Positions 7,092-14,211 of a DNA stretch of 21,457 nt are shown piece by piece. The notes under the pieces are model-generated. The model did no database searches. It worked only from the letters and a program-made list of their open reading frames with translations, and was not told where the DNA came from. Numbering within the stretch: the stretch's first letter is position 1; every line of letters begins with the position of its first letter. The position numbers were made by a program, and so were the translations under genes. Origin of the DNA: Candidatus Aminicenantota bacterium (lineage in GTDB: Bacteria; Acidobacteriota; Aminicenantia; Aminicenantales; Aminicenantaceae); contig JAUWJP010000004.1 of the NCBI GenBank assembly GCA_030607635.1, positions 1-21,457 on the forward strand, given 5' to 3'.

Positions 7092-8738
7092 ACCTTTTTC
7101 ATCTACTTCACCCTGATTCTACTTCTTATCTTTTCTATCTCTCCCCTTTCGGCCCTCTCCTCAACAAAACAAAAGCCTTTAACCGTGGCAGAAACCAGTA
7201 ATTTCACTGCAACCTCAAGATATGCTGATGTAACAGATTTCATAAAAGAGCTCCAGCGTCAAAGTTCCCTCTTAAGAGTGGAAACTCTCTGTGTAAGCCC
7301 AGAAGGAAGAACCGTTCCCCTTCTTGTCATCGGAGAGCCTGTTCCTTCTTCCCCTCTGGCTCTTTCTCATGATGGGAAAACAGTGGTTTATATCCAGGCC
7401 AATATCCATGCTGGAGAAGTCGAAGGAAAAGAAGCCGCACTAATGCTTGCCAGAGACATCGTCCTAAAAGAAAAACCTCCCTTTTTGGATAAACTGGTGA
7501 TTCTCATCGCTCCTATCTTTAACGCTGATGGCAATGAAAAGATAAGTCCGGCAAACAGACGCAACCAGGTGGGGCCTGAAAAAGGAGTTGGCGTTCGCTA
7601 CAACGGTCAAAACCTCGATTTAAACCGGGCTGGGATAAAATTAGAGAGTCCTGAGGTTCAGGGCCTGGTTCGCAATGTTTTGATGCGCTGGGATCCAGCC
7701 CTCCTTGTCGACTGTCATACAACTAACGGCTCCTACCATGAGGAGCCTGTCACTTATGTCTGGGGTTTCAATCCTAACGGCGACACTTCTCTTATCAAAT
7801 TCATGCGGGAAAAAATGATGCCCTCAATAAACAAGAACCTGAGGGAAAAATACAAGGTGCTCTCCATTCCCTACGGAAACTTTATGGACTTCAATAATCC
7901 GGAAAAAGGATGGCGTCCTTCTGGTCCTCAGCCGCGTTACCTCACCAATTACATCAGCTTGAGGAACCGTTTGGCCATCCTTAACGAGAATTATGCCTAT
8001 GCTGATTACAAAACAAGGGTGATGGGTTGCTATCATTTTCTCCTTTCGATCCTGGAATACTGCTATGACCATAAGGATGGAATTGCTCAGCTAATCCGCA
8101 GCGCAGACCGAAAAACAATCCAGAGAGGAATGAGGCCTTCTGAAGACGATACTTTCGCTGTTGAATACGATCTGAAGCCTCTTAAAGATAAAGTCACTAT
8201 TCTGGGCTGGGAAATGGAAGTCCAACCAATGGAGAGCGGCCGGCCACGGGTAAAGAAAAAAGACAAGAAAAAAACCTACATTATCCCCTATTTCTCTGAC
8301 TTTGTTCCGAAAAGATCTGTACCCTTCCCATATGCTTATCTTATTCCAAAGTTCAATCCGGAAATCACAGAAAAGCTTCTCCAGCACGGGCTATCAGTGG
8401 AGAAGTTGAGAGAACCTGTGAGCTTGGAGGTGGAATCTTTTCGAATAAAAGAGATCAAGGGAGCCTCAAGACTTTATCAAGGACACTACTTGAATTCAGT
8501 AAAAGGCGAATACCATTTGGAGAAAAAAGAGTTTCCAGAAGGGACTCTTTTTATAGCGACAGCCCAGCCTCTTGCCAATGTAGCGGCCTACCTTCTTGAG
8601 CCAGAAAGCGATGATGGACTGCTCGTCTGGAATTTCTTCGACCGTTATGTTGTCTCCCAGTGGCGTCGAGAGCTACAGACCTATCCTGTTTACAGACTTC
8701 TAAAACCAGTTAACCTAGTTAAGGAAAGTATAGAATAA
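7038..8738 (+). CDS. secreted M14-family zinc carboxypeptidase
   Basis: Zinc exopeptidase of the carboxypeptidase A superfamily, predicted to act outside the cytoplasm on peptides. Residues 19-40 (FFIYFTLILLLIFSISPLSAL) form a signal peptide. The catalytic region shows HAGE (zinc ligands His124 and Glu127), NLDLNRAG (substrate-carboxylate arginine at 196), VDCHTTNG (third zinc ligand His226) and LNENYAY (likely catalytic Glu316). At 566 residues it is longer than a simple M14 domain; the region after about 350 is an uncharacterised extension. The first 18 codons are three 18-bp repeats, MRYKNA, MRHESY and MRYERK, each supplying an in-frame ATG (7038, 7056, 7074). I keep 7038 because AAGGA at 7025-7029 is well spaced for it; starting at 7074 would give a more usual signal peptide. 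Confidence 0.9.
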   Translation: MRYKNAMRHESYMRYERKTFFIYFTLILLLIFSISPLSALSSTKQKPLTVAETSNFTATSRYADVTDFIKELQRQSSLLRVETLCVSPEGRTVPLLVIGEPVPSSPLALSHDGKTVVYIQANIHAGEVEGKEAALMLARDIVLKEKPPFLDKLVILIAPIFNADGNEKISPANRRNQVGPEKGVGVRYNGQNLDLNRAGIKLESPEVQGLVRNVLMRWDPALLVDCHTTNGSYHEEPVTYVWGFNPNGDTSLIKFMREKMMPSINKNLREKYKVLSIPYGNFMDFNNPEKGWRPSGPQPRYLTNYISLRNRLAILNENYAYADYKTRVMGCYHFLLSILEYCYDHKDGIAQLIRSADRKTIQRGMRPSEDDTFAVEYDLKPLKDKVTILGWEMEVQPMESGRPRVKKKDKKKTYIIPYFSDFVPKRSVPFPYAYLIPKFNPEITEKLLQHGLSVEKLREPVSLEVESFRIKEIKGASRLYQGHYLNSVKGEYHLEKKEFPEGTLFIATAQPLANVAAYLLEPESDDGLLVWNFFDRYVVSQWRRELQTYPVYRLLKPVNLVKESIE

Positions 8739-8748
8739 TTAATCTTAA

Positions 8749-8827
8749 GAGATTGCCACGCTACGCCCGCAATGACAATTTTCCCAACAAGATTGATACG
8801 TTCCCCCTTGTCGCTCGCCATGACAAG
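8749..8827. repeat. degenerate GAGATTGCCACG...CGCAATGACA intergenic repeats
   Basis: Two related units between convergent genes: GAGATTGCCACG to CGCAATGACAA at 8749-8778, and GATTGATACGTTC to CGCCATGACAAG at about 8790-8827. From memory, similar GAGATTGC...TCGCAATGAC units are common intergenic repeats in several bacterial phyla. No coding or clear terminator signal here. Confidence 0.5.
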
Positions 8828-8854
8828 ATCTATGCTAACTCCAAAATTTAATAA

Positions 8855-9673
8855 TTATTTCTCTTTATTCTTTGAAGCAACCATGAATTTACCGCAGTTT
8901 TCACAGACATAAATATCGTTGCTCCCCTCTATGGCTGAGCTCAATCCCGTGGCCACATTGATATTGCAGCCTTGACAAACACCTCCATCTACCTCAGCCA
9001 CGGCAAACCCGTATCTTTCCATGAGCCTGTCATATCTGTCCACCAGGGCTTCATCAAGCTCTTGGCGAATCAAATTAGCCTGCTCTGTGAGTTTTTTCCG
9101 TTGCTCCTTTTTTGCCTTTTTCTTTTTTATATCGATTTCTTGTAGCTTCATCAGAAGGCTGGCTCGGCTGATAATCCTATCCTCCTGAGGAAAGCTCAGA
9201 GCTATTTCTGAGAGAACTCCATACAGCTCTGATTTATTCTTAGATCCAAAGACTCTCTGTCTGAATCCCGAGTACCTTAAGAATTTGGCCAACCCAGCAA
9301 ACAGATGATTAAAAAGGCCTGGAAGAGAAGGATTCCAGCCAATAAGTATAATGAGATGGACTTTTTTGTGATCAATGGAATCAAAGCTAATTCCCGCTTT
9401 AGATTTCCCTACGGCGATAGCTATTATTTCCCCTTCAGTGTCCACACGGGCATGGGGAAGAGCGACATTGTGCCCGAGCCCTGTAGATTCCAGTCTTTCT
9501 CTATCAATAATCCGGGTCAAAATGAGCTTTTTATTTTCGACAAGCTTTTGCTTGACTAAAACATCCAGCAGTTCTTCTACAGCCTGAATTTTATCCTTGG
9601 CTTTAAGGTTGAAAACAATTTGAGAAGGCTGAAGAAAATCTGAAAAATGCGAGTTTTCAAGAAGACTTTTCAT
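8855..9673 (-). CDS. PTS EIIA (type 2) domain fused to a C4 zinc ribbon
   Basis: Residues about 14-160 form an EIIA domain of the fructose/nitrogen (PtsN-like) class. The phosphorylation-site histidine is His74 in GHNVALPHARVD, and the second conserved His/Leu stretch is around NHLFAGLAKFLR. Residues about 165-230 are charged and probably a coiled coil (KKKKAKKEQRKKLTEQ). The C-terminus is a zinc ribbon with CQGC (233, 236) and CENC (257, 260), like the CdsZ/zf-RING_7 type. No sugar-specific IIB or IIC partner is nearby, so a regulatory role is more likely than transport. The target of the zinc ribbon is unknown. It lies downstream of the hydroxyproline dehydratase on the same strand, 151 bp away with a hairpin repeat between, so co-transcription is uncertain. 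Confidence 0.88.
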   Translation of the reverse strand: MKSLLENSHFSDFLQPSQIVFNLKAKDKIQAVEELLDVLVKQKLVENKKLILTRIIDRERLESTGLGHNVALPHARVDTEGEIIAIAVGKSKAGISFDSIDHKKVHLIILIGWNPSLPGLFNHLFAGLAKFLRYSGFRQRVFGSKNKSELYGVLSEIALSFPQEDRIISRASLLMKLQEIDIKKKKAKKEQRKKLTEQANLIRQELDEALVDRYDRLMERYGFAVAEVDGGVCQGCNINVATGLSSAIEGSNDIYVCENCGKFMVASKNKEK

Positions 9674-9775
9674 CTCTTCTATTTATATTCTAACATAAAA
9701 ATCATTATCTCAAAAGATTTTATAAGATTAAAAAGTTAAAACTTGTATATGACATCTTTAACCTGTGGATTAGAG

Positions 9776-9798
9776 AAATGGGGCCTGTCCCCATTTTT
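9776..9798. repeat. GGGGCCTGTCCCC hairpin repeat, copy 2
   Basis: AAATGGGG, loop CCTGT, CCCCATTT, then TT. It lies between the minus-strand dehydratase and EIIA genes. Its T-rich side faces the plus strand, so it is a weak terminator for the minus-strand dehydratase. Confidence 0.65.
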
Positions 9799-9824
9799 AC
9801 TAAGCAGAATATGTTTAACTTTTT

Positions 9825-10859
9825 TTAACGGAGGATGAATCCTTCCCGCAAAGGATCTTCCGGATCAATTAAAAATTCGTGGCGTCCGGTGATGTAAGCT
9901 GAGCCCTCCACCTCAGGGATGACTGCAGGGTAAGGGCCGAAGGCGGTGGTCTCCACAATCCGCCCTGTAAAGCGCGTCCCGATGATGCTCTCGATGACTA
10001 CAGGCTGGTTTAGATCAATTTCGCCACGAGCACGGAGCAGGGCAAGCCGGCCGCTGACACCAGTACCAGTAGGAGATCGATCTACCTCTCCCTCGGCAAA
10101 AATGCACACATTGCAGCTGTGTGCTCCTTGAGCCTGGGGAGGAGCGATGAAGATGGTTCCATAGAGGAAGTTTAGATCTTCTTCAAAGGGGTGAACGACA
10201 GGCGAACTCTCCATCACTGCCTGTTTGATAGCCCTACCCTTTTCTATAAGAGCGCGGTATGCCTCTGGCTTGCAGATCAAGCCAACATCCTCAGCCTTCA
10301 CGTAGGCATAAAACGCTCCGCCAAAAGCTATGTCATATTTAACTTTGCCCAGGCCCGGCACCTGAACAACCTTATCCATGCCAAAGACAAAAGAGGGGAC
10401 ATTTTGAAAAGAGACACTTTTAACCCGACCATTTTCCGCTTTGGCCTGAGCAGTGACGAGTCCTGCGGGCGTATCAATTTTTACGGTGGCTTCAGGCTCG
10501 CTCCTTGGTAGAATTCCAGTCTCCAGAGCAACTGTTGCCAGACCAATGATGCCGTGACCACACATACTACTATACCCTTCATTGTGCATGAACAAGACAC
10601 CGAGGTCAGCTTCCGGAGTTACGGGAGGGGTCAGGAGGCAGCCGTACATATCAGCGTGACCCCTGGGCTCCCACATAAGAGCTTTTCGAAGGTGATCCAG
10701 ATTTTCCTTTATATAGCCGCGGCGACCCAGGATAGTTTCTCCTGGCACATCAGGAAAACCTCCGGTAATAATCCGCAATGGCTCGCCTTCTGTATGAACA
10801 TCTATCGTGGTTATTTTTAGCCAATTATCAGGGGGTGACCAGTGTTTCATCTTTTCCAT
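9825..10859 (-). CDS. proline racemase family protein, predicted trans-3-hydroxy-L-proline dehydratase
   Basis: Member of the proline racemase / hydroxyproline epimerase family, 344 residues. The first catalytic residue is Cys100 in SSMCGHGIIG. At the second site, where racemases and epimerases have DRSPCGTG, this protein has DRSPTGTG with Thr264. In this family a Cys/Thr pair marks trans-3-hydroxy-L-proline dehydratase, which eliminates water to give a pyrroline carboxylate that is then reduced to proline. Other family landmarks are IDVHTEGEPLRI at 19-30, GHADMYG and the C-terminal GSAYITGRHEF. The ribosome site AAAGGAGG lies seven bases before the ATG. No pyrroline carboxylate reductase is seen in the window. 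Two palindromic sites about 140-200 bp upstream may control it. Function is inferred from the residue pair, family from the whole length. Confidence 0.9.
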   Translation of the reverse strand: MEKMKHWSPPDNWLKITTIDVHTEGEPLRIITGGFPDVPGETILGRRGYIKENLDHLRKALMWEPRGHADMYGCLLTPPVTPEADLGVLFMHNEGYSSMCGHGIIGLATVALETGILPRSEPEATVKIDTPAGLVTAQAKAENGRVKSVSFQNVPSFVFGMDKVVQVPGLGKVKYDIAFGGAFYAYVKAEDVGLICKPEAYRALIEKGRAIKQAVMESSPVVHPFEEDLNFLYGTIFIAPPQAQGAHSCNVCIFAEGEVDRSPTGTGVSGRLALLRARGEIDLNQPVVIESIIGTRFTGRIVETTAFGPYPAVIPEVEGSAYITGRHEFLIDPEDPLREGFILR

Positions 10860-10916
10860 TGCCAGCCTCCTTTAAAAATGGAAAAAGGACGGAAAAAGGG
10901 GATACGCTGCTTAAAT

Positions 10917-10943
10917 GAAAAAAGTAGCCTGTCGCCTTTTTCT
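10917..10943. repeat. GGGG-hairpin repeat, decayed copy
   Basis: AAAAAAG, TAGCCTGTCGCC, TTTTTCT keeps the A-rich/T-rich arms and the CCTGT loop of the family, but the G and C runs no longer pair well. Confidence 0.4.
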
Positions 10944-10997
10944 TTATCAGAGGTTATGGTGCCGATAAGACCAAAATCTATGTTCATTTGCTCTTTT

Positions 10998-11061
10998 TTT
11001 ATAACTGCAGGTAATAAAAATTACCATTTTCGTCAAAATTTATAACTGTATGTTATAAAAA
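10998..11061. promoter_or_regulatory. paired palindromic operator candidates
   Basis: Site 2 (11039-11061) has perfect arms TTTATAAC and GTTATAAA around TGTAT. Site 1 (10998-11020) has TTTATAAC, TGCAG, GTAATAAA with one arm mismatch. The sites start 41 bp apart, close to four helical turns, as expected for a dimeric repressor binding one DNA face. The regulator is not identified; either flanking gene could be the target. Confidence 0.5.
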
Positions 11062-11114
11062 GGAGAGGTTTCCTATTAGATATAAGGTAGGAAAACATTC
11101 TTTTCAGTCTTTCA

Positions 11115-11133
11115 GGGTTTGATAAATCAAACC
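11115..11133 (+). repeat. dispersed palindrome, copy 4
   Basis: GGGTTTGATAAATCAAACC followed by GCTACGAAATAT; the same TACGAAATAT flank follows copy 2. Confidence 0.7.
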
Positions 11134-11304
11134 GCTACGAAATATTAAATAACTGCGAAATGTCAAATCAATAAGAAAAATCAATCCCATACAAAAAATA
11201 AAAACACTAAAAGCAAAAAAAAAGACATCGCACAGCTCGTATGATTTTATGTCTTAAGTCTTATTTATGATATATTATAGAATCTGGAGTTAAAACGAAA
11301 AAAG

Positions 11305-12573
11305 ATGAATGAGCTGAAAGAAAAAGCAAGAGCGCTTATTGATGAATTCAAGGGAAAAAACTATATCTACGGAATCGATTGTCTGGAGAGAATCGGCAAA
11401 CTCTCAGTACCTTTTGGGAAAAAAGCTCTTTTAATTACAAATCTGCAAACGCGCGACCCTCACAGCTACCATAATATTTTCGAATCCCTGGTCGATTCAG
11501 GATTGGAAATTGCAGGGCCCTTTCCATCTGCTCAACCAAATTCTCCGAAAGAAGACGTTTCGAGGATAAAAGAGGAAATTCTACGAGAGAAGCCTGACTT
11601 TGTGCTTGTCGCCTCAGGTGGCTCTGGAATCGATGCTACGAAAGCAGCTGTTGTCCTGGCAATATTAGATGGCGACATTGAAGATTACTTCGGTATAGGG
11701 AAAGTGACTGAAAAATTAGCCGCAGAAGGAAAGAAGCTTCTTCCCTGTGTTGCAGTCCAGACTGCCTCAGGCTCTTCAGCCCACCTGACAAAATACTCCA
11801 ACATAACTGATCTCAAGAAAAACCAGAAAAAGATTATTGTTGATGAAGCTGTTATCCCTCCAAGGGCTCTTTTTGATTATGGTCTTACAAAATCCATGTC
11901 AACCTCATTCACATCAGATGGCGCCTTTGATGGCCTGGCCCACTGCCTCGAAGTTTACTATGGCGCAAGTCCTGAATCATTCGAAAAAACCCAGGAAATA
12001 GCGCTGACTGGGATCGAGCTTATTGTCTCTTCTATAGAAAAAGCTGCGGCCGAACCTTTTGATATAAAAGCCAGAGAAGCCCTTGGCTTAGGAACCGACC
12101 TCGGCGGTTATGCCATCATGGTAGGAGGAACGAACGGCGCTCACCTCACAAGTTTTTCTTTGGTGGATATTCTCAGTCATGGTCGAGCCTGCGCTTTGCT
12201 TAATCCTTATTATACGGTCTTTTTTGCCTCTTCCATCCAGAAACAGCTCAAAAAGCTCGCTCATCTTTTTTCAAAATACAGCCTGCTCGATGAATCATCA
12301 TTATCCCTTGATGGACGAGAATTAGGCCTGGCAGTGGCCAAAGCCCTCATTGCTTTGAGCAAGCGCGTTGGCTATCCGACAACCCTTGGTGAAATCGAAG
12401 GAATGAGCAGGGCTCACATAGAAAGAGCACTCCAAGGAGCCAAGAATCCACAGCTTGAGACAAAACTCAAAAACATGCCAATTCCCATGACATCTGACAT
12501 GGTTGACGAATACATGAAGCCCATCCTGGAAGCTGCGCTGAATGGAGATTTCAGTCTCATAAAAACACTTTAA
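11305..12573 (+). CDS. iron-containing (group III) alcohol dehydrogenase
   Basis: NAD(P)-dependent metal dehydrogenase of the Fe-ADH superfamily, 422 residues. The nucleotide-binding region has ASGGSGIDATKA at 103-114. Metal ligands match the family spacing: Asp209 and His213 in GAFDGLAHCLE, His280 in TNGAHL and His292 in LSHGRACALLNPY. The second histidine usually seen in the HPLG segment is missing, which occurs in divergent branches. The ATG at 11305 lacks a strong Shine-Dalgarno sequence (GGAG at 11285-11288 is far). The gene ends 74 bp before the LarA homologue with no terminator between, so the two probably form one unit. Together they suggest oxidation or reduction of a hydroxy-acid or alcohol whose stereochemistry is set by the racemase. 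The substrate cannot be read from sequence. Confidence 0.92.
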   Translation: MNELKEKARALIDEFKGKNYIYGIDCLERIGKLSVPFGKKALLITNLQTRDPHSYHNIFESLVDSGLEIAGPFPSAQPNSPKEDVSRIKEEILREKPDFVLVASGGSGIDATKAAVVLAILDGDIEDYFGIGKVTEKLAAEGKKLLPCVAVQTASGSSAHLTKYSNITDLKKNQKKIIVDEAVIPPRALFDYGLTKSMSTSFTSDGAFDGLAHCLEVYYGASPESFEKTQEIALTGIELIVSSIEKAAAEPFDIKAREALGLGTDLGGYAIMVGGTNGAHLTSFSLVDILSHGRACALLNPYYTVFFASSIQKQLKKLAHLFSKYSLLDESSLSLDGRELGLAVAKALIALSKRVGYPTTLGEIEGMSRAHIERALQGAKNPQLETKLKNMPIPMTSDMVDEYMKPILEAALNGDFSLIKTL

Positions 12574-12647
12574 AATAAAGCGAAAAAGTCAATGCACAAA
12601 TAATAGCAAGTAGCATGGAGTAAGCAGTAAAGACGAAACGAAGAAAA

Positions 12648-14006
12648 ATGAAAGAAGTTATCCTGAATTTAGGTCATAGTAATTTTCCGGTAAGAGTTCC
12701 TGACAACACTGATGTCATCCCTATGGGAAAAGCTCTGCCTCTCTCTAACCCTGAGGAAAAAATCCGGAATTCCCTCGCAAATCCTCTAAACAGTCCCCCT
12801 CTCAGAACACTGGTGAGCCAAAAACTTAAAGCCAATCCTAAGGCAAAAGCGGTTGTGGTTATTTCAGACAACACCCGCCCGGTTCCGTACAAGGGAGAAT
12901 CAGGCATCCTTTTTCCTCTCGTTGACGAAATGATAAAATCCGGAATCCCGCTTTCCCAGATTCTACTTCTTGTGGCAACAGGAATCCACCGGCCGATGAA
13001 TGAGGAAGAACTCAGGGAAATGCTTGATTCGCGAATCTTTACGCTCGGCCTTCAAATAATCAATCATGATAGCAGAAAATCCAGTGATTTTGTCTCTGTC
13101 GGTAAGACAGAACTCGGCGGTGAAATTCTTCTTAATCGTTACTATGTGGAAAGCGATTTGAAAATTCTCACCGGTCTTGTCGAAAGCCACTTCATGGCCG
13201 GAGCTTCGGGAGGAAGAAAGTCCATCTGCCCTGGCCTTCTTTCAGAATCCTCAACCTATGTCCTTCACAGCGGGCCTATTCTCTCTTCGCCAAAAGCAGC
13301 GGATTTAATCCTCGAAGGAAACCCTGTTCATGAAGAAGCACTCAGAGTGGCAAAAATGGCTGGCTGCGATATGATAGTCAACGCCACTCTCGACTCAAAC
13401 TACAGATTAACAGGAATCTTTGTGGGCCATATGGAGTCTGCCCATTTAGCAGCCGTTCGGAAGCTCCGAACCTGGGCTGAAATCCCTGTCAAGAAGGAAT
13501 ACGACCTTGTGCTTAGTCATGCAGGCTTTGTAGGAGTCAATCACTACCAGGCAGCCAAAGGAGCCCTGACGTGCATTCCGCTGATAAAGAAGGATGGGAT
13601 CTGTGTTCTGGCTGCACAACACACAGATCCTGATCCCGTAGGGGGAGCCAACTACAAAAGAATGATCCGGCTTCTTGGAGAATTGGGTGAAAAAAAATTC
13701 ATGGAGATGATACTTGATCCATCCTGGATTTTTGTCCCCGAGCAATGGGAGGCCCAGATGTGGACCCGGCTTTTCAAAAAAATTCCTCCTGAAGACCTCA
13801 TCTACTGCTCTCTTGAAATTCCTGAAGAATCTTTTTCCTGGCTTCCGGGAACAGATGCCAGAACATTAGCCCCGAAAGCAAAGACCCTCCAGGAGCTGGT
13901 AGAAATGTCCTTTGCCTGGGCAGTAGAGAAGCTCCGCCTCCGCTTGGGCAGAGAGCCTCAAATCGCCTTCCTCCCCGATGGCCCTTACGGCATTCCCGTA
14001 CTGTAA
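12648..14006 (+). CDS. larA: LarA-family nickel-pincer racemase/epimerase
   Basis: Homologue of lactate racemase LarA (DUF2088), 452 residues. Every key position of the Lactobacillus plantarum enzyme has a counterpart: Asp74 and Arg77 in SDNTRP, His114 in ATGIHRP, His181 in ESHFMAG, Lys191 in SGGRKSICPG (the cofactor attachment lysine) and His207 in YVLHSG (nickel ligand). The last three keep the exact spacing of H174, K184 and H200. The enzyme therefore should need the nickel-pincer nucleotide made by LarB, LarC and LarE, none of which is in this window. LarA homologues act on several 2-hydroxy acids, so lactate is not assured; the Fe-ADH neighbour suggests a dedicated hydroxy-acid route. 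Its last 29 bases overlap the start of a small HTH-like frame. Confidence 0.9.
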   Translation: MKEVILNLGHSNFPVRVPDNTDVIPMGKALPLSNPEEKIRNSLANPLNSPPLRTLVSQKLKANPKAKAVVVISDNTRPVPYKGESGILFPLVDEMIKSGIPLSQILLLVATGIHRPMNEEELREMLDSRIFTLGLQIINHDSRKSSDFVSVGKTELGGEILLNRYYVESDLKILTGLVESHFMAGASGGRKSICPGLLSESSTYVLHSGPILSSPKAADLILEGNPVHEEALRVAKMAGCDMIVNATLDSNYRLTGIFVGHMESAHLAAVRKLRTWAEIPVKKEYDLVLSHAGFVGVNHYQAAKGALTCIPLIKKDGICVLAAQHTDPDPVGGANYKRMIRLLGELGEKKFMEMILDPSWIFVPEQWEAQMWTRLFKKIPPEDLIYCSLEIPEESFSWLPGTDARTLAPKAKTLQELVEMSFAWAVEKLRLRLGREPQIAFLPDGPYGIPVL

Positions 14007-14139
14007 AAAGGCAGGTATTGCGCAAGATACTCTTTCAAGGATTTTAAATAAACGTCGAGAGCCCTCTTTGCGTCTACTACAAATTATACTCGATGCTTTG
14101 GGATACAAGATTTCATTTCAGAAAAAACAGCTACGTTGA
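13978..14139 (+). pseudogene. truncated XRE/HTH regulator remnant
   Basis: A short frame of 53 codons starts at an ATG inside the 3' end of the larA homologue and ends at TGA 14137. From residue 10 it reads like the second half of an XRE-type helix-turn-helix domain: KKAGIAQDTLSRILN, then KRREPSLRLLQIILDALGY. This is the recognition-helix pattern of small XRE regulators and HigA-type antitoxins. The first helices are missing, and the leading residues (MALTAFPYC) are just the out-of-frame larA end. It is best read as a decayed gene left by insertion or deletion at the larA/restriction junction. An intact regulator of the restriction gene is less likely because half the domain is absent. Confidence 0.6.
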
Positions 14140-14164
14140 GAAATTATCCATAATAATTTAAAAT
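14136..14164 (+). promoter_or_regulatory. promoter candidate for the restriction-modification gene
   Basis: TTGAGA at 14136-14141 and TAAAAT at 14159-14164 are separated by 17 bases, 48 bases before the TTG start. The surroundings are very A/T-rich, which makes chance matches easier. Confidence 0.4.
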
Positions 14165-14211
14165 AAAAACGATTTAGATTAAATTATAGAAAACAATAGG
14201 GAACTAAAAAA

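Larger units (their letters stand above)
10860..11304. other. divergent intergenic control region, no gene
   Basis: 445 bp between the minus-strand dehydratase and the plus-strand Fe-ADH. It holds a decayed GGGG-hairpin repeat (10917), two matching palindromes (10998 and 11039), an inverted repeat TTTCCTA/TAGGAAA (11069 and 11088) and one dispersed palindrome (11115). The 3' 150 bp are very A-rich. TATTAT at 11273-11278 is a possible -10 for the Fe-ADH gene, without a good -35. Confidence 0.75.

Noticed and set aside
10191..10820. Plus-strand frames inside the dehydratase gene
   Set aside because: Shadows of a well-conserved minus-strand enzyme, without ribosome sites or known motifs.
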